Source: JBAYGJ01 sp041666685 | GTDB lineage: Bacteria; Patescibacteriota; Patescibacteriia; UBA10025; JAHIVO01 | Assembly (NCBI GenBank): GCA_041666685.1 | Contig: JBAYGJ010000002.1 | Location: 1-55,788, forward strand | Reading direction: 5' to 3' | DNA length: 55,788 nt | Shown here: positions 48,963 through 55,788 of the stretch, piece after piece | How the letters are laid out: each line of letters opens with the position of its first letter | How positions within the stretch are numbered: position 1 is the stretch's first letter | The notes under the pieces: model-generated | What the model was told of the DNA's origin: nothing | The model's database searches: none | The model's input: the letters and a program-made list of their open reading frames with translations, nothing else | Program-made: the position numbers and the translations under genes

Positions 48963-49874
48963 TCAAATACTGGACGTGGCGAGCTGAGCGCGCAGATCGT
49001 TGATCTGCGTATTCAGCGTTTCCGCAGCCAGGCCGGCGGCTTCGTCGAAATTGTCCTCGGATGAGGCATGGCACACGCTCGAAGAAGCGTTGATCAGGGC
49101 CGGTCCGCTAGCATTGTTGCGGAGGGTACCGGCTAGATCGCCCTGCTGTTTTCCGATGCCGGGTATCAGCAGCGGTACGTCCGATCCGACGCGCTGACGG
49201 ATATTCCCGAGTTCTTCGGGATGAGTGGCGCCGGTGACCAGGCCGAGCTGACCATCCCAGATGCTGGACCGTTCGAATGTGCAACCATGGATTGTTTTTC
49301 CTCTGGTCAGCACTTCGGCCACCCACTCGTAAACGGGTATATGGCGGTCGTCGCAATCGCCGATGGCGTCAGGGACGGTAACCTTCATGTTCTGGAGGAT
49401 GGCTGCATCTTTGTTGGACGTGACGCAGAGGGCGAAAATACCCAGTCCGGCTTCCAGGAACGGTTCGAGCGTTTTCGGGCCGAGATAGGGGCTGACCGTC
49501 ACGGCATCCGGATCGAACAGCTTGTAGAACTGAGCGTACATCTTGGCGGTGTCGCCGATATCGCCCCGTTTGCCGTCCACGACCAATAGATGGTCGGGGA
49601 ATTCTTTCCTGATGAACCTGCAGATGGTTTCCAGGGCGTGGATGCCGGCGGGACCATGCGCCTCATAAAAAGCCACATTGGGCTTGAAGGCGCACGCATG
49701 CGGCGCCGTCTTCCTGATGACTCGCGTGAGGTATTCATAGAACATGGGCTGCAGGCGATCACCGAATCCGGACACCAAGCTCGGTGGGAACTTGGCAATG
49801 ACGGGATCGAGACCGACGCACAATATGCTGCCGGTTTTCTCTTGCGCGTTGCGCAGTTTTTCTAGAAGTGTCAT
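48963..49874 (-). CDS. pyrF: Orotidine 5'-phosphate decarboxylase (long type)
   Basis: 303 residues, the longer OMPDC group. CVGLDP (19-24), AFKPNVAFYEAHG and the catalytic D-x-K-x-x-D in VVDGKRGDIGDTA are present, with VSPYLG and the phosphate loop LIPGIGKQQGD near the end. It decarboxylates OMP to UMP. SD GGAGG lies upstream, and the promoter TTGACA-18-TAAGGT shares its -10 with pyrBI. It is distinct in sequence from the HUMPS-family gene at the start of the window. Confidence 0.95.
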   Translation of the reverse strand: MTLLEKLRNAQEKTGSILCVGLDPVIAKFPPSLVSGFGDRLQPMFYEYLTRVIRKTAPHACAFKPNVAFYEAHGPAGIHALETICRFIRKEFPDHLLVVDGKRGDIGDTAKMYAQFYKLFDPDAVTVSPYLGPKTLEPFLEAGLGIFALCVTSNKDAAILQNMKVTVPDAIGDCDDRHIPVYEWVAEVLTRGKTIHGCTFERSSIWDGQLGLVTGATHPEELGNIRQRVGSDVPLLIPGIGKQQGDLAGTLRNNASGPALINASSSVCHASSEDNFDEAAGLAAETLNTQINDLRAQLATSSI

Positions 49875-50027
49875 GATTGGCCTCCAATAGGTTTGAATAG
49901 GTTTTCAAGCGTCTGTTTCTGTTTTGTATTTGCGTTACCTTAGCAAATGTAAGCCTGATGTGTCAATCCGAAGTGTGCGGGTGTTATTGACAGCCAAATC
50001 CGATCGGGAGTAGAGTTGGGTGAATTG

Positions 50028-50053
50028 ACCTTTGACTAGAACACCCTATTATT
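50028..50053 (+). promoter_or_regulatory. Promoter of the lipoprotein gene
   Basis: TTGACC, a 16 nt spacer and TATTAT (about 50048-50053), followed at once by an AGGAGG SD; another TTGACA lies 40 bp upstream. Confidence 0.5.
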
Positions 50054-50068
50054 CCAGGAGGTTTACTG

Positions 50069-50440
50069 ATGTTTGTAAAAAAGTTCGTAGCGGTTGCGGT
50101 CATCTGTATCTTGGCCGGACTCATGGTCGGATGTGCCGCAAAACAGCAGGCAATGATCGGCGGAGAAGGAAAGTCTCCCGTCCTGCAGGGCCAGGGTATC
50201 GGCAAGATTACCGGCGTGGTTCTCGATCAGAACAACGAACCTTTGGTCGGCGTATCAGTTGCGCTGGTCGGTACTAGGTCAGGCGCGATGACCAACGAGG
50301 AGGGCCGGTATACTATTCTCAACGTGAGGACCGGCAGATATTCGCTTCAGTTTTCTTTGCCGGGCTACAAAACCTTAACTGTAGATGAAGTGGAGGTGCG
50401 GGCCGACCTGGCGACATATTTGGACCAGAAACTTTATTAG
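50069..50440 (+). CDS. Lipoprotein with carboxypeptidase-regulatory-like (CarboxypepD_reg) domain
   Basis: 123 residues. A lipoprotein signal peptide ends at GLMVG-C22, followed by a Gly/Gln linker and one beta-sandwich domain from about 45: ITGVVLDQNNEPLVGVSVAL, GAMTNEEGRYTI, LQFSLPGYKTL. These domains act as extracellular spacers or ligand-binding modules, as in TonB receptors of Bacteroidetes. A single-domain lipoprotein of this kind probably decorates the outside of the membrane. AGGAGG lies 7 nt upstream. It is monocistronic on the plus strand, against its neighbours. Confidence 0.85.
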   Translation: MFVKKFVAVAVICILAGLMVGCAAKQQAMIGGEGKSPVLQGQGIGKITGVVLDQNNEPLVGVSVALVGTRSGAMTNEEGRYTILNVRTGRYSLQFSLPGYKTLTVDEVEVRADLATYLDQKLY

Positions 50441-50467
50441 CTGGTCGAGTATCGTTTATGTTGAATG

Positions 50468-50493
50468 AGCCGGGACTCAGTCCTGGCTTTTTT
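50468..50493 (+). terminator. Terminator of the lipoprotein gene
   Basis: AGCCgGGACTcAGTCCtGGCT followed by six T. Confidence 0.92.
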
Positions 50494-50495
50494 AA

Positions 50496-50529
50496 TAAAA
50501 AATACGCACGCGGAAGTCCGACGTGCGCA
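50496..50529 (-). terminator. Terminator of the EF-Tu-domain-2-like gene
   Basis: Minus strand CGCACG..CGTGCG plus TATTTTTTATT, back to back with the previous terminator. Confidence 0.85.
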
Positions 50530-50561
50530 TGAGTTTGGTTGTGATGTGATTGTCGTTGTCT

Positions 50562-50957
50562 CTATTTGACGAATGTGCGGGCCGTCTCCCTGTGGCGCTG
50601 TTCGAGCTCCTGCAATTTGGGAGGGCGGTCGGTGAGCTCCTGCTGGGCGGCAATCGCCCTTTTCGCGATCGTTTCGCAGACAAGCACTTCGGTGCCGGCA
50701 GCCACCTCGAACCCGTCGGGAAGGGGGTGTGCTGTTTTGATGGCACACTGGTTGCCGGGTTTGCTGACATTTGCCCGGCGGCGTTTGATCTCGATACTTG
50801 ATACTTTGACCGTCGTCTCAGCCGATCCGTTCCTGATCACCAGTTCCTCGTGGGCAACGAAACCGTTCTGATCGACGGCGATGCCGATATACGGACCGAA
50901 CTTTCCCGGAAAAACTTCGAACACTTGGCCAACGGGCACGAGAATGCCTTGAGCCAT
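50562..50957 (-). CDS. EF-Tu domain-2-like beta-barrel protein
   Basis: 131 residues. The core (about 8-95) follows the translation-factor domain 2 pattern: VGQVFEVFPGKFGPYIGIAV, ELVIRNGSAETTVKVSSIEI, KRRRANVSKPGNQCAIK, then GFEVAAGTEVLV. This matches the small stand-alone translation elongation factor-like proteins seen in archaea and bacteria. A helical tail (about 100-131) is added. Its partner is unknown; nucleotide is not bound since no G domain is present. GGAGGTG lies upstream; the promoter is TTGACA-17-TAGATT (51012-51040). Confidence 0.65.
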   Translation of the reverse strand: MAQGILVPVGQVFEVFPGKFGPYIGIAVDQNGFVAHEELVIRNGSAETTVKVSSIEIKRRRANVSKPGNQCAIKTAHPLPDGFEVAAGTEVLVCETIAKRAIAAQQELTDRPPKLQELEQRHRETARTFVK

Positions 50958-51011
50958 ACAACACCTCCATGTTTTGAACGTTATTGGTTTTTGTTTACGG
51001 GGATATGTATC

Positions 51012-51040
51012 AATCTATAACTGGAAATATTTTTTGTCAA
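51012..51040 (-). promoter_or_regulatory. Promoter of the EF-Tu-domain-2-like gene
   Basis: Minus strand TTGACA (51035-51040), 17 nt, TAGATT (51012-51017), directly downstream of the previous gene's terminator. Confidence 0.75.
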
Positions 51041-51043
51041 ATG

Positions 51044-51070
51044 CAAAAAGCGTCCCGCAATCGGGACGCT
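51044..51070 (-). terminator. Terminator of the DUF5666 gene
   Basis: Minus strand GCGTCCCG-ATTG-CGGGACGC followed by five T. Confidence 0.93.
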
Positions 51071-51090
51071 TTGCTAGATGCCGCGAATGA

Positions 51091-52227
51091 TTATTTATTG
51101 TCCCAGATGACGCGCGATGCGGCTAGTGTTTTTGTCGCGGAAGTATAGTCTCCGACAACTTTTACTATTTCGCCGACAGTCAGATCGTCGAATGTCTTAT
51201 TGGTGACGGTGTTGCAGGCGGCTTTAACGAAGCCGGTACTTTTCACAGGCTTTTCCAGATACAGGTATTTTGTCGAACTTGTCGTGGTGACCGTAACCTC
51301 GACCATCTTTTTCGAGTTGCCCATTTGGAGGACGAAGGAATGCGCAGCGGCATTGATGGATTTGACCGTACCTTTCATGTCCCGGTATTTGGCGACAATG
51401 GTATTGTCCCGGACCACTTTCGCGTTGAGTACTTTACCGGTACCGAGCGTGCCGCGGGCTTCGATCTTATCCCCGACAGAAAATTCATCAATGGTGGCAG
51501 TCAGCATGTGTTTGCGGAAGAGCTTGGTCGTGGAGGTGACATTGACGGTCCATTGCTGTTTTTTGCCCAGATCCACGGTAAGTGTTGCCGGTAATCCGCC
51601 ATTGGTGAGCTCAATAGCCGAGATGGTTCCAGCTAGTGTTTTCATGTAGACAATGACCCGGTCGGCATCGATTCGATTTGAAGCTTGGCGCCAGAGCCCG
51701 ATAACTTTTGCCAATTCGCCATTTTTCAGGTCAGTACAGGCGACTTTTTCTCCGCCGCGGATGATTGTGGCGGTGGTGGCGAGATAAACGGTTTGTTGCT
51801 CCCGATCCTTCGGTTTGTAGGTAAATGAGTTACTGGCACAATTTGTCGTGACGATAGTGCCGATGAACGTCCCGCCGGCGCGTTGGACAGACAGGTCTTT
51901 GATCGTTTTCGGGGTAATGGTATTCACTGCATCGCTCGAGAGCGTCCCTTTTACCTGGATGGTGTCTCCGACCATGAATTCGGATAAGTCGGCCGGACCG
52001 TTATATTTCCTGACGATGACTGTCGTGGCGTCGACATTGACGGTGTATACCGTCGCGCCTGATGTCAGTGTGATAGTGGCTGGTACGCTGGTGCCGCTCA
52101 TGGCGGTCAGGGTGCCGGTAACCGCGATGGCGCTGGTTGATACGCTTTCTTCCGCTTGGACGGGCAGTGCCATCAGTAACGCAAAAAGAATGGCTGAACT
52201 GCCTAGAAGAGTAGTCATTTTCCTCAT
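51091..52227 (-). CDS. Secreted DUF5666-type repeat protein
   Basis: 378 residues: signal peptide 1-25 (cleaved near VQA-EE), then about four beta-rich OB-like repeats, each with a VGDxIxVxGTL-type strand (FMVGDTIQVKGTL, FSVGDKIEARGTL, LTVGEIVKVVGDY) and an adjacent threonine-rich strand. DUF5666 proteins are common in Patescibacteria and secreted; no biochemical role is known. There are two or three cysteines only. It is monocistronic downstream of rnc. Confidence 0.85.
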   Translation of the reverse strand: MRKMTTLLGSSAILFALLMALPVQAEESVSTSAIAVTGTLTAMSGTSVPATITLTSGATVYTVNVDATTVIVRKYNGPADLSEFMVGDTIQVKGTLSSDAVNTITPKTIKDLSVQRAGGTFIGTIVTTNCASNSFTYKPKDREQQTVYLATTATIIRGGEKVACTDLKNGELAKVIGLWRQASNRIDADRVIVYMKTLAGTISAIELTNGGLPATLTVDLGKKQQWTVNVTSTTKLFRKHMLTATIDEFSVGDKIEARGTLGTGKVLNAKVVRDNTIVAKYRDMKGTVKSINAAAHSFVLQMGNSKKMVEVTVTTTSSTKYLYLEKPVKSTGFVKAACNTVTNKTFDDLTVGEIVKVVGDYTSATKTLAASRVIWDNK

Positions 52228-52306
52228 ACTATTCGTTATATTAATAATTAACCCGTCGTTACCTTGCTACGCGGGGTAGTATAGAATACTTTTAATTGTC
52301 TGTACA

Positions 52307-52996
52307 CTACCAGCCTTTTGCTTTCAGTCCGGCTTCGGCTGCGGCGACTTGTGCCTCTTGTTTTGACAATCCCTCACCGGTCGCAATCTGCTCTTTGCCC
52401 AGGAATAATCCGATGACGAAATTTTTTGCGTGGTCTGGGCCGTTTTCGGACAGAACCTGGTAGGACGGGGTGATCCCGTAATTTTCCTGGCTCAATTCCT
52501 GGAACCGGCTTTTCGGGTCTTGGTAGGCTTTGTTGGCGATGATCCCTTCCAAATGGATAAGGATCCGTTCGTGGATGAATTTTTTTGCCGGCTCCCATCC
52601 CTGATCCAGGTAGATGGCGCCGATCAGCGCTTCAAAAGCGTTGGCCATGATGAACTGCCTGGCCTTGGAGTTGGCGTCTTTTGATTCCCCCTTTGACAGA
52701 TATAAGTAGCCGTTCAGATCGCAGGTCAGGGCGATTTGGGCAAGCATTTTTGAATTGACCAGGCTGGCGCGCCAGTTGGTTAGGTCGCCCTCGGGATTCG
52801 GGTACCTCGCGTAGAGGTATTCCGTCACGATCAGCTCCAGTACCGCATCGCCCAAAAATTCCAGCCGTTCATTATGCGGCAGGGGGAAATCCGGATGCTC
52901 ATTGAGATACGAACGATGGACCATGGACTGGCGGAGCAGGTCCTGGTTCTTGAACGTGATGTTGATGGTTTTTTCTAGCTCGTTTATTTCTTTCAT
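52307..52996 (-). CDS. rnc: Ribonuclease III
   Basis: 229 residues: the RNase III domain with signature NERLEFLGDAVLELI (42-56) and catalytic Asp/Glu (D49; E in NAFEALIGAIYLD), followed by a dsRNA-binding domain (DPKSRFQELSQENYG to the C-terminal KQEAQVAAAEAGLKAKGW). It processes rRNA precursors; the 16S unit here has a matching long stem. It follows nusB by about 50 nt. Confidence 0.97.
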   Translation of the reverse strand: MKEINELEKTINITFKNQDLLRQSMVHRSYLNEHPDFPLPHNERLEFLGDAVLELIVTEYLYARYPNPEGDLTNWRASLVNSKMLAQIALTCDLNGYLYLSKGESKDANSKARQFIMANAFEALIGAIYLDQGWEPAKKFIHERILIHLEGIIANKAYQDPKSRFQELSQENYGITPSYQVLSENGPDHAKNFVIGLFLGKEQIATGEGLSKQEAQVAAAEAGLKAKGW

Positions 52997-53049
52997 GGGG
53001 TAGTGTCCACGAGCTGAAACGAATGTTCGACTCTCCGGCGAACGCTCGT

Positions 53050-53535
53050 TTAAGCTGACGGTTGTTTATCCGGCGCAGACTGTTTGGGAGCTTCTTCCGA
53101 AATGGCCACCTCGCCTTTTTTGACCATTTCTTTGTATATGGATCCCAGGACGCCGTTGATGAATTTGCCTGACGATTCCCCGCCGAAACTCTTGGCCAGT
53201 TCGATCGCCTCGTTGATCGCCACTTTCGGGGGGATTTCGCCTTTGGAGAATTTCAGTTCGTAGATGCCGATGCGCAGGACGTTGCGGTCCACGACTGTGA
53301 TCTGTTCCAGCGGCCATTCCGGGGCGAATGACGTGATCAGCTGGTTGATGTCCGCGACGTTATGGATGACGCCTTTGACGAGGCGCATGCTGAACCCATT
53401 GTCCTCAAAAGCCGGCGCAAACTCTTTGAGATTGCGTTCTACCAGAGACGGGAGAGTGCGCTCGTCCAGTTTGTTGAAATCCCATTCGTATAGGGATTGC
53501 ATGGCGATAGTTCTGGAAAGGTGGCGATTGGACAT
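53050..53535 (-). CDS. nusB: Transcription antitermination factor NusB
   Basis: 161 residues, all-helical: RTIAMQSLYEWDF at the N-terminus, DRNVLRIGIYELKF, PPKVAINEAIELAKSFGGESSGKFINGVLGSIYK. It binds boxA RNA with S10 for rRNA antitermination; a boxA-like site lies in the 16S leader here. The C-terminal 20 residues are an acidic/Pro tail. It lies between rpmF and rnc. Confidence 0.95.
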   Translation of the reverse strand: MSNRHLSRTIAMQSLYEWDFNKLDERTLPSLVERNLKEFAPAFEDNGFSMRLVKGVIHNVADINQLITSFAPEWPLEQITVVDRNVLRIGIYELKFSKGEIPPKVAINEAIELAKSFGGESSGKFINGVLGSIYKEMVKKGEVAISEEAPKQSAPDKQPSA

Positions 53536-53609
53536 GATGCGTTGGTAATGTGTAATTGGTAACAGGTAATTTTTATGCCGACTGTTACAGATTACGAGTT
53601 ACTTATTAC

Positions 53610-53843
53610 TTACTTTTTAGCCTTATCTTCTTTTTTCTTGGCTTTCTTTTTCTTGCGGTCCGCTTTGACATCAAGCATCAGGACGTCCTGGCCTTTGTAA
53701 AAGCCACAATAGGCGCACACGTGGTGCGGTCGGATTGGTTTTTTGCATTTCGGGCATTTCGCCAGTGACTGTACCTCGAGGGCGAAATGGGAAGCGCGTT
53801 CACGTTTAGACTGTCTAGTTCTTCGTTTGGCTGGTAAGCCCAT
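53610..53843 (-). CDS. rpmF: 50S ribosomal protein L32
   Basis: 77 residues with the L32 N-terminus (MGLPAKRRTRQSKRERASHF; the usual form begins MAVPKRRTS) and a zinc site CPKC..CAYC, then a 20-residue Lys-rich tail not found in most L32. The promoter TTGTCA-17-TATAAT lies 27 nt upstream of the ATG. Confidence 0.93.
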   Translation of the reverse strand: MGLPAKRRTRQSKRERASHFALEVQSLAKCPKCKKPIRPHHVCAYCGFYKGQDVLMLDVKADRKKKKAKKKEDKAKK

Positions 53844-53869
53844 ATGATTTTTACGTTAGCATTGAATAA

Positions 53870-53898
53870 ATTATACCTAGTATCCGCTTCATTGACAA
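53870..53898 (-). promoter_or_regulatory. rpmF promoter
   Basis: Minus strand TTGTCA (53893-53898), 17 nt, TATAAT (53870-53875). Confidence 0.85.
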
Positions 53899-53981
53899 GC
53901 GACATCCATTACACTAAGATGTGGGGACATTGTAAATGGTTCTTTTGATCATGTCAATTCAGAAAGGCAGGAGTACGGGAT

Positions 53982-54251
53982 ATGAGTAACACAATAGGCG
54001 ACAATCCCGAGCTTCGTCGGGAAATCTTAGCAGCCGGTCAGGCAGCCCTGGATGCGCAAACCGCACCCACAAATTGCCAGCACCTCGGGGTATTGAGAGG
54101 TGAAGGCCGGATGGAGCTCCCTCCAACCATGGCCGCAAAGTATCCGCTGGGTATTTATCTGGGTACATGCGTGAATGGTTGCGGGACCACCAAAAGTGCC
54201 CGAGTCTTTGATGAAGCGAAGGAATGGCCGCAGTTTGGCCAGGTAGAGTAG
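53982..54251 (+). CDS. Uncharacterised small protein (89 aa)
   Basis: 89 residues with a helical N-terminus (NPELRREILAAGQAALDAQ) and a C-terminal part holding Cys at about 32, 63 and 67 (TNCQHLG, TCVNGCGT) that could form a zinc site. The family is not recognised. AGGAG lies upstream of the ATG. It is followed 16 nt later by a 22-codon frame with its own SD, and both share one terminator. Confidence 0.6.
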   Translation: MSNTIGDNPELRREILAAGQAALDAQTAPTNCQHLGVLRGEGRMELPPTMAAKYPLGIYLGTCVNGCGTTKSARVFDEAKEWPQFGQVE

Positions 54252-54267
54252 TACATTGGAGGACTTC

Positions 54268-54336
54268 ATGGATGATTTTTTTGGGGATCCTTATGAGGAT
54301 GACGATGATTTCCCGGATTGGATCTTGGATATTTGA
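54268..54336 (+). CDS. Very small acidic peptide (22 aa)
   Basis: ATG 54268-54270 to TGA 54334-54336, MDDFFGDPYEDDDDFPDWIL then DI: half the residues are Asp/Glu or aromatic. A textbook GGAGG lies 6 nt before the ATG, and a terminator follows 25 nt after the stop. It is translationally linked to the 89-aa gene. Function unknown; strongly acidic peptides can mimic DNA or bind cationic partners. Confidence 0.55.
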   Translation: MDDFFGDPYEDDDDFPDWILDI

Positions 54337-54358
54337 TCCTTGGGCAGAAGAATTTTTT

Positions 54359-54390
54359 AGGCAGTTGCATCGGTGACTGCCTTTTTATTT
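54359..54390 (+). terminator. Terminator of the 89-aa/22-aa pair
   Basis: AGGCAGT (54359-54365), a 10 nt loop, ACTGCCT (54376-54382), then TTTTATTTT. Confidence 0.88.
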
Positions 54391-54479
54391 TGGCAAGAGT
54401 TGAATTTTGCATTATACTATTAAATAATGAGGTGAACTCGTGACATATTTTTTAGGGCAGATGGTCTAAGAAAACAATC

Positions 54480-55721
54480 ATGGAACAAACTAATTTAAAA
54501 GTTTATGGCCATAGGTGGCTGATACTACTGGCATTCATGTTTATCGCCGGTATGAACCAGATGACGTGGATTACATTTGCCCCGATCACCAGTAAGGCGG
54601 TGGAGTTTTTTGGTCTTAAATCCGATTTAATGGTCAGTTTGCTATCAATGAGTTTCATGGCAGTCGGTATATTATTGGTCATCCCCGCGGCCTGGGTGAT
54701 CGACACCTGGGGTTTTCGTGTTGCTGTCGGCATTGGCGCTGCCCTGACCGGCTTTTTTGCTATGACTCGTGGTATATTTGCGCATAACTTCTCCTTGGTT
54801 TTTGCCTCACAGATCGGGCTAGCTGTTGCCCAACCATTTATACTTGGCGCGATTACTAAACTCGCGGCGCGCTGGTTCCCGGTCAAGGAACGGGCGACAG
54901 CAGCTGGACTGGGGACACTATCAACGTACCTCGGAATTATGGCGGCGATGATTATTACGCCCCCACTCACTCTGGAACTTGGGATTCCCGGGATGCTGCT
55001 TGCTTACGGTGTGGCTAGTCTGGTAGCGGCGTTTTTTTTCCTCTTTGTCGCCCGCGAACGTCCGCCTACATCACCCGCGTTCGCTGGCGTTGATGATCGG
55101 GTGCTGATGTTTGAAGGTTTGAAGCGCGTGTTGCGCCAGCGGGATTTTATATTCTTGCTCATTATATTCTTTTTTGGGCTGGGCGCATTCAATGCCATCT
55201 CTACTTGGATTGAAGTGATCGTCCATCCTCGCGGGTTCTCAATTGCCCAGGCCGGAATGGCTGGCGGTTTGATGCTGATCGGCGGTATTTGTGGTGCAAT
55301 CGCTATGCCAATATTGTCAGATACTTTTCATCGACGCAAGCCATTTATGATCACCGCTTTGGCCGGTGTAATCCCTGGTTTGATTGGTATGACCTTTGCT
55401 ACAAATTACTGGTTGTTGCTGGCGTCCGGTTTTATTTTCGGATTTTTTCTGCTCGGTTCTGGTCCGATCGGATTTCAGTATGCGGCCGAGATTACCCGGC
55501 CCGCACCCGAAGGCACGTCCAATAGCCTATTGCTGGCGATGGGCCAGATTTCAGGAATTATCTTTATCTTCGGCATGGACGCCCTTAAGGCGCCCGGCAC
55601 CGGCGTGATGACCAACTCGCTATTGGGCCAGGCCGGGTTGATCGTGCTGAGCTTGATACTGGTTATGTTCCTCCGGGAATCACCAATTTTGGCGTCTTCA
55701 CGCAAGATTGAACAATTATAG
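54480..55721 (+). CDS. Major facilitator superfamily transporter
   Basis: 413 residues, 12 predicted membrane helices, with the loop 2-3 signature region VIDTWGFRVAVGIGAAL (DxxGxR type) and a Pro-rich central loop (ERPPTSPAFAG). The N-terminal part (WITFAPITSKAVEFFGL) resembles the FLVCR-like group, which in animals exports haem or choline; the substrate here is unknown. A TTGAAT..TATACT pair lies about 65 nt upstream, and no clear SD precedes the ATG. Confidence 0.88.
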   Translation: MEQTNLKVYGHRWLILLAFMFIAGMNQMTWITFAPITSKAVEFFGLKSDLMVSLLSMSFMAVGILLVIPAAWVIDTWGFRVAVGIGAALTGFFAMTRGIFAHNFSLVFASQIGLAVAQPFILGAITKLAARWFPVKERATAAGLGTLSTYLGIMAAMIITPPLTLELGIPGMLLAYGVASLVAAFFFLFVARERPPTSPAFAGVDDRVLMFEGLKRVLRQRDFIFLLIIFFFGLGAFNAISTWIEVIVHPRGFSIAQAGMAGGLMLIGGICGAIAMPILSDTFHRRKPFMITALAGVIPGLIGMTFATNYWLLLASGFIFGFFLLGSGPIGFQYAAEITRPAPEGTSNSLLLAMGQISGIIFIFGMDALKAPGTGVMTNSLLGQAGLIVLSLILVMFLRESPILASSRKIEQL

Positions 55722-55739
55722 CATTTGTTGTATACAAAA

Positions 55740-55772
55740 CCGCCGTCCAATTTTGGAGCGGCGGAATTTTTA
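55740..55772 (+). terminator. Terminator of the MFS gene
   Basis: CCGCCGTCC-AATTTT-GGAGCGGCGG (one bulge) followed by AATTTTTAT. Confidence 0.88.
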
Positions 55773-55788
55773 TATCTGTTGGAGAATG

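Overview
The window looks like a bacterial chromosome segment from the Candidate Phyla Radiation (Patescibacteria), possibly the ABY1-like lineages. The grounds are a 16S rRNA gene with the variant 530-loop pair U505-A526, a 16S unlinked to 23S/5S, many genes with a -10 box 6-10 nt before the start codon and no ribosome-binding site, a short SMC without a visible hinge, archaeal-type CMP kinase, DUF5666 and 3D-domain secreted proteins, and an rpsP-khpA-trmD cluster without rimM. The phylum call is an inference; the 16S sequence (33854-35350) would settle it.

Layout. 1-2.7 kb: a hexulose-phosphate-synthase-like enzyme, a slipin, tRNA-Lys, a small membrane peptide, tRNA-Arg and a Nudix hydrolase. 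2.7-12.5 kb, plus strand: rpsO, NYN nuclease, pnp, cmk, an unidentified structured RNA of about 390 nt with its own promoter and terminator, rnhB, methyltransferase, yraN, nusA and a K+-independent H+-pyrophosphatase. 12.5-16.2 kb: a lipid cluster (two PlsC acyltransferases, a PaaK-like acyl-activating enzyme, a patatin). 16.2-20.3 kb: tig-nfo-ydcF-yfcE-IMPase operon. 20.4-33.6 kb, mostly minus strand: eight of the ten tRNA genes, each in unusual palindrome-rich surroundings, among trmH-like, 3D, ddl, glycosyltransferase, Atl, C39-like, DapF-like, HD, MazG-like and deaminase genes. 33.8-35.6 kb: an isolated 16S transcription unit with promoter, boxA, RNase III stem and terminator. 35.6-44 kb: trmD, a fusion of a nucleoside deoxyribosyltransferase-like domain to an isoprenyl-diphosphate-synthase-like domain, khpA, a secreted beta-helix, rpsP and smc. 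44-51 kb: mostly single-gene units with strong Shine-Dalgarno sites and terminators (sigma factor, pyrBI fusion, pyrF-pyrE, small membrane and zinc-ribbon proteins, lipoprotein) and a second unidentified RNA of about 210 nt. 51-55.8 kb: DUF5666 protein, rnc, nusB, rpmF, two small SD-led genes and an MFS transporter.

How it works together. The core is information processing (S15, S16, L32, NusA, NusB, PNPase, RNase III, RNase HII, TrmD, trigger factor, 16S, ten tRNAs). Metabolism seen here is patchy: pyrimidine synthesis (PyrBI, PyrF, PyrE), peptidoglycan precursors (Ddl, perhaps DapF), PPi-driven ion pumping, and a lipid remodelling set that would suit an organism living on host or scavenged lipids.

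The most unusual signals are: (1) intact tRNA genes flanked by, or nested inside, broken copies of the same tRNA that carry palindromic inserts, three of them with acceptor stems extended into 16-19 bp inverted repeats; (2) the deoxyribosyltransferase/prenyl-synthase fusion placed inside a ribosomal gene cluster; (3) two independent structured RNAs; (4) a MazG-like gene whose two frames meet exactly at a canonical -1 slippery heptamer; (5) an SMC with no recognisable hinge.
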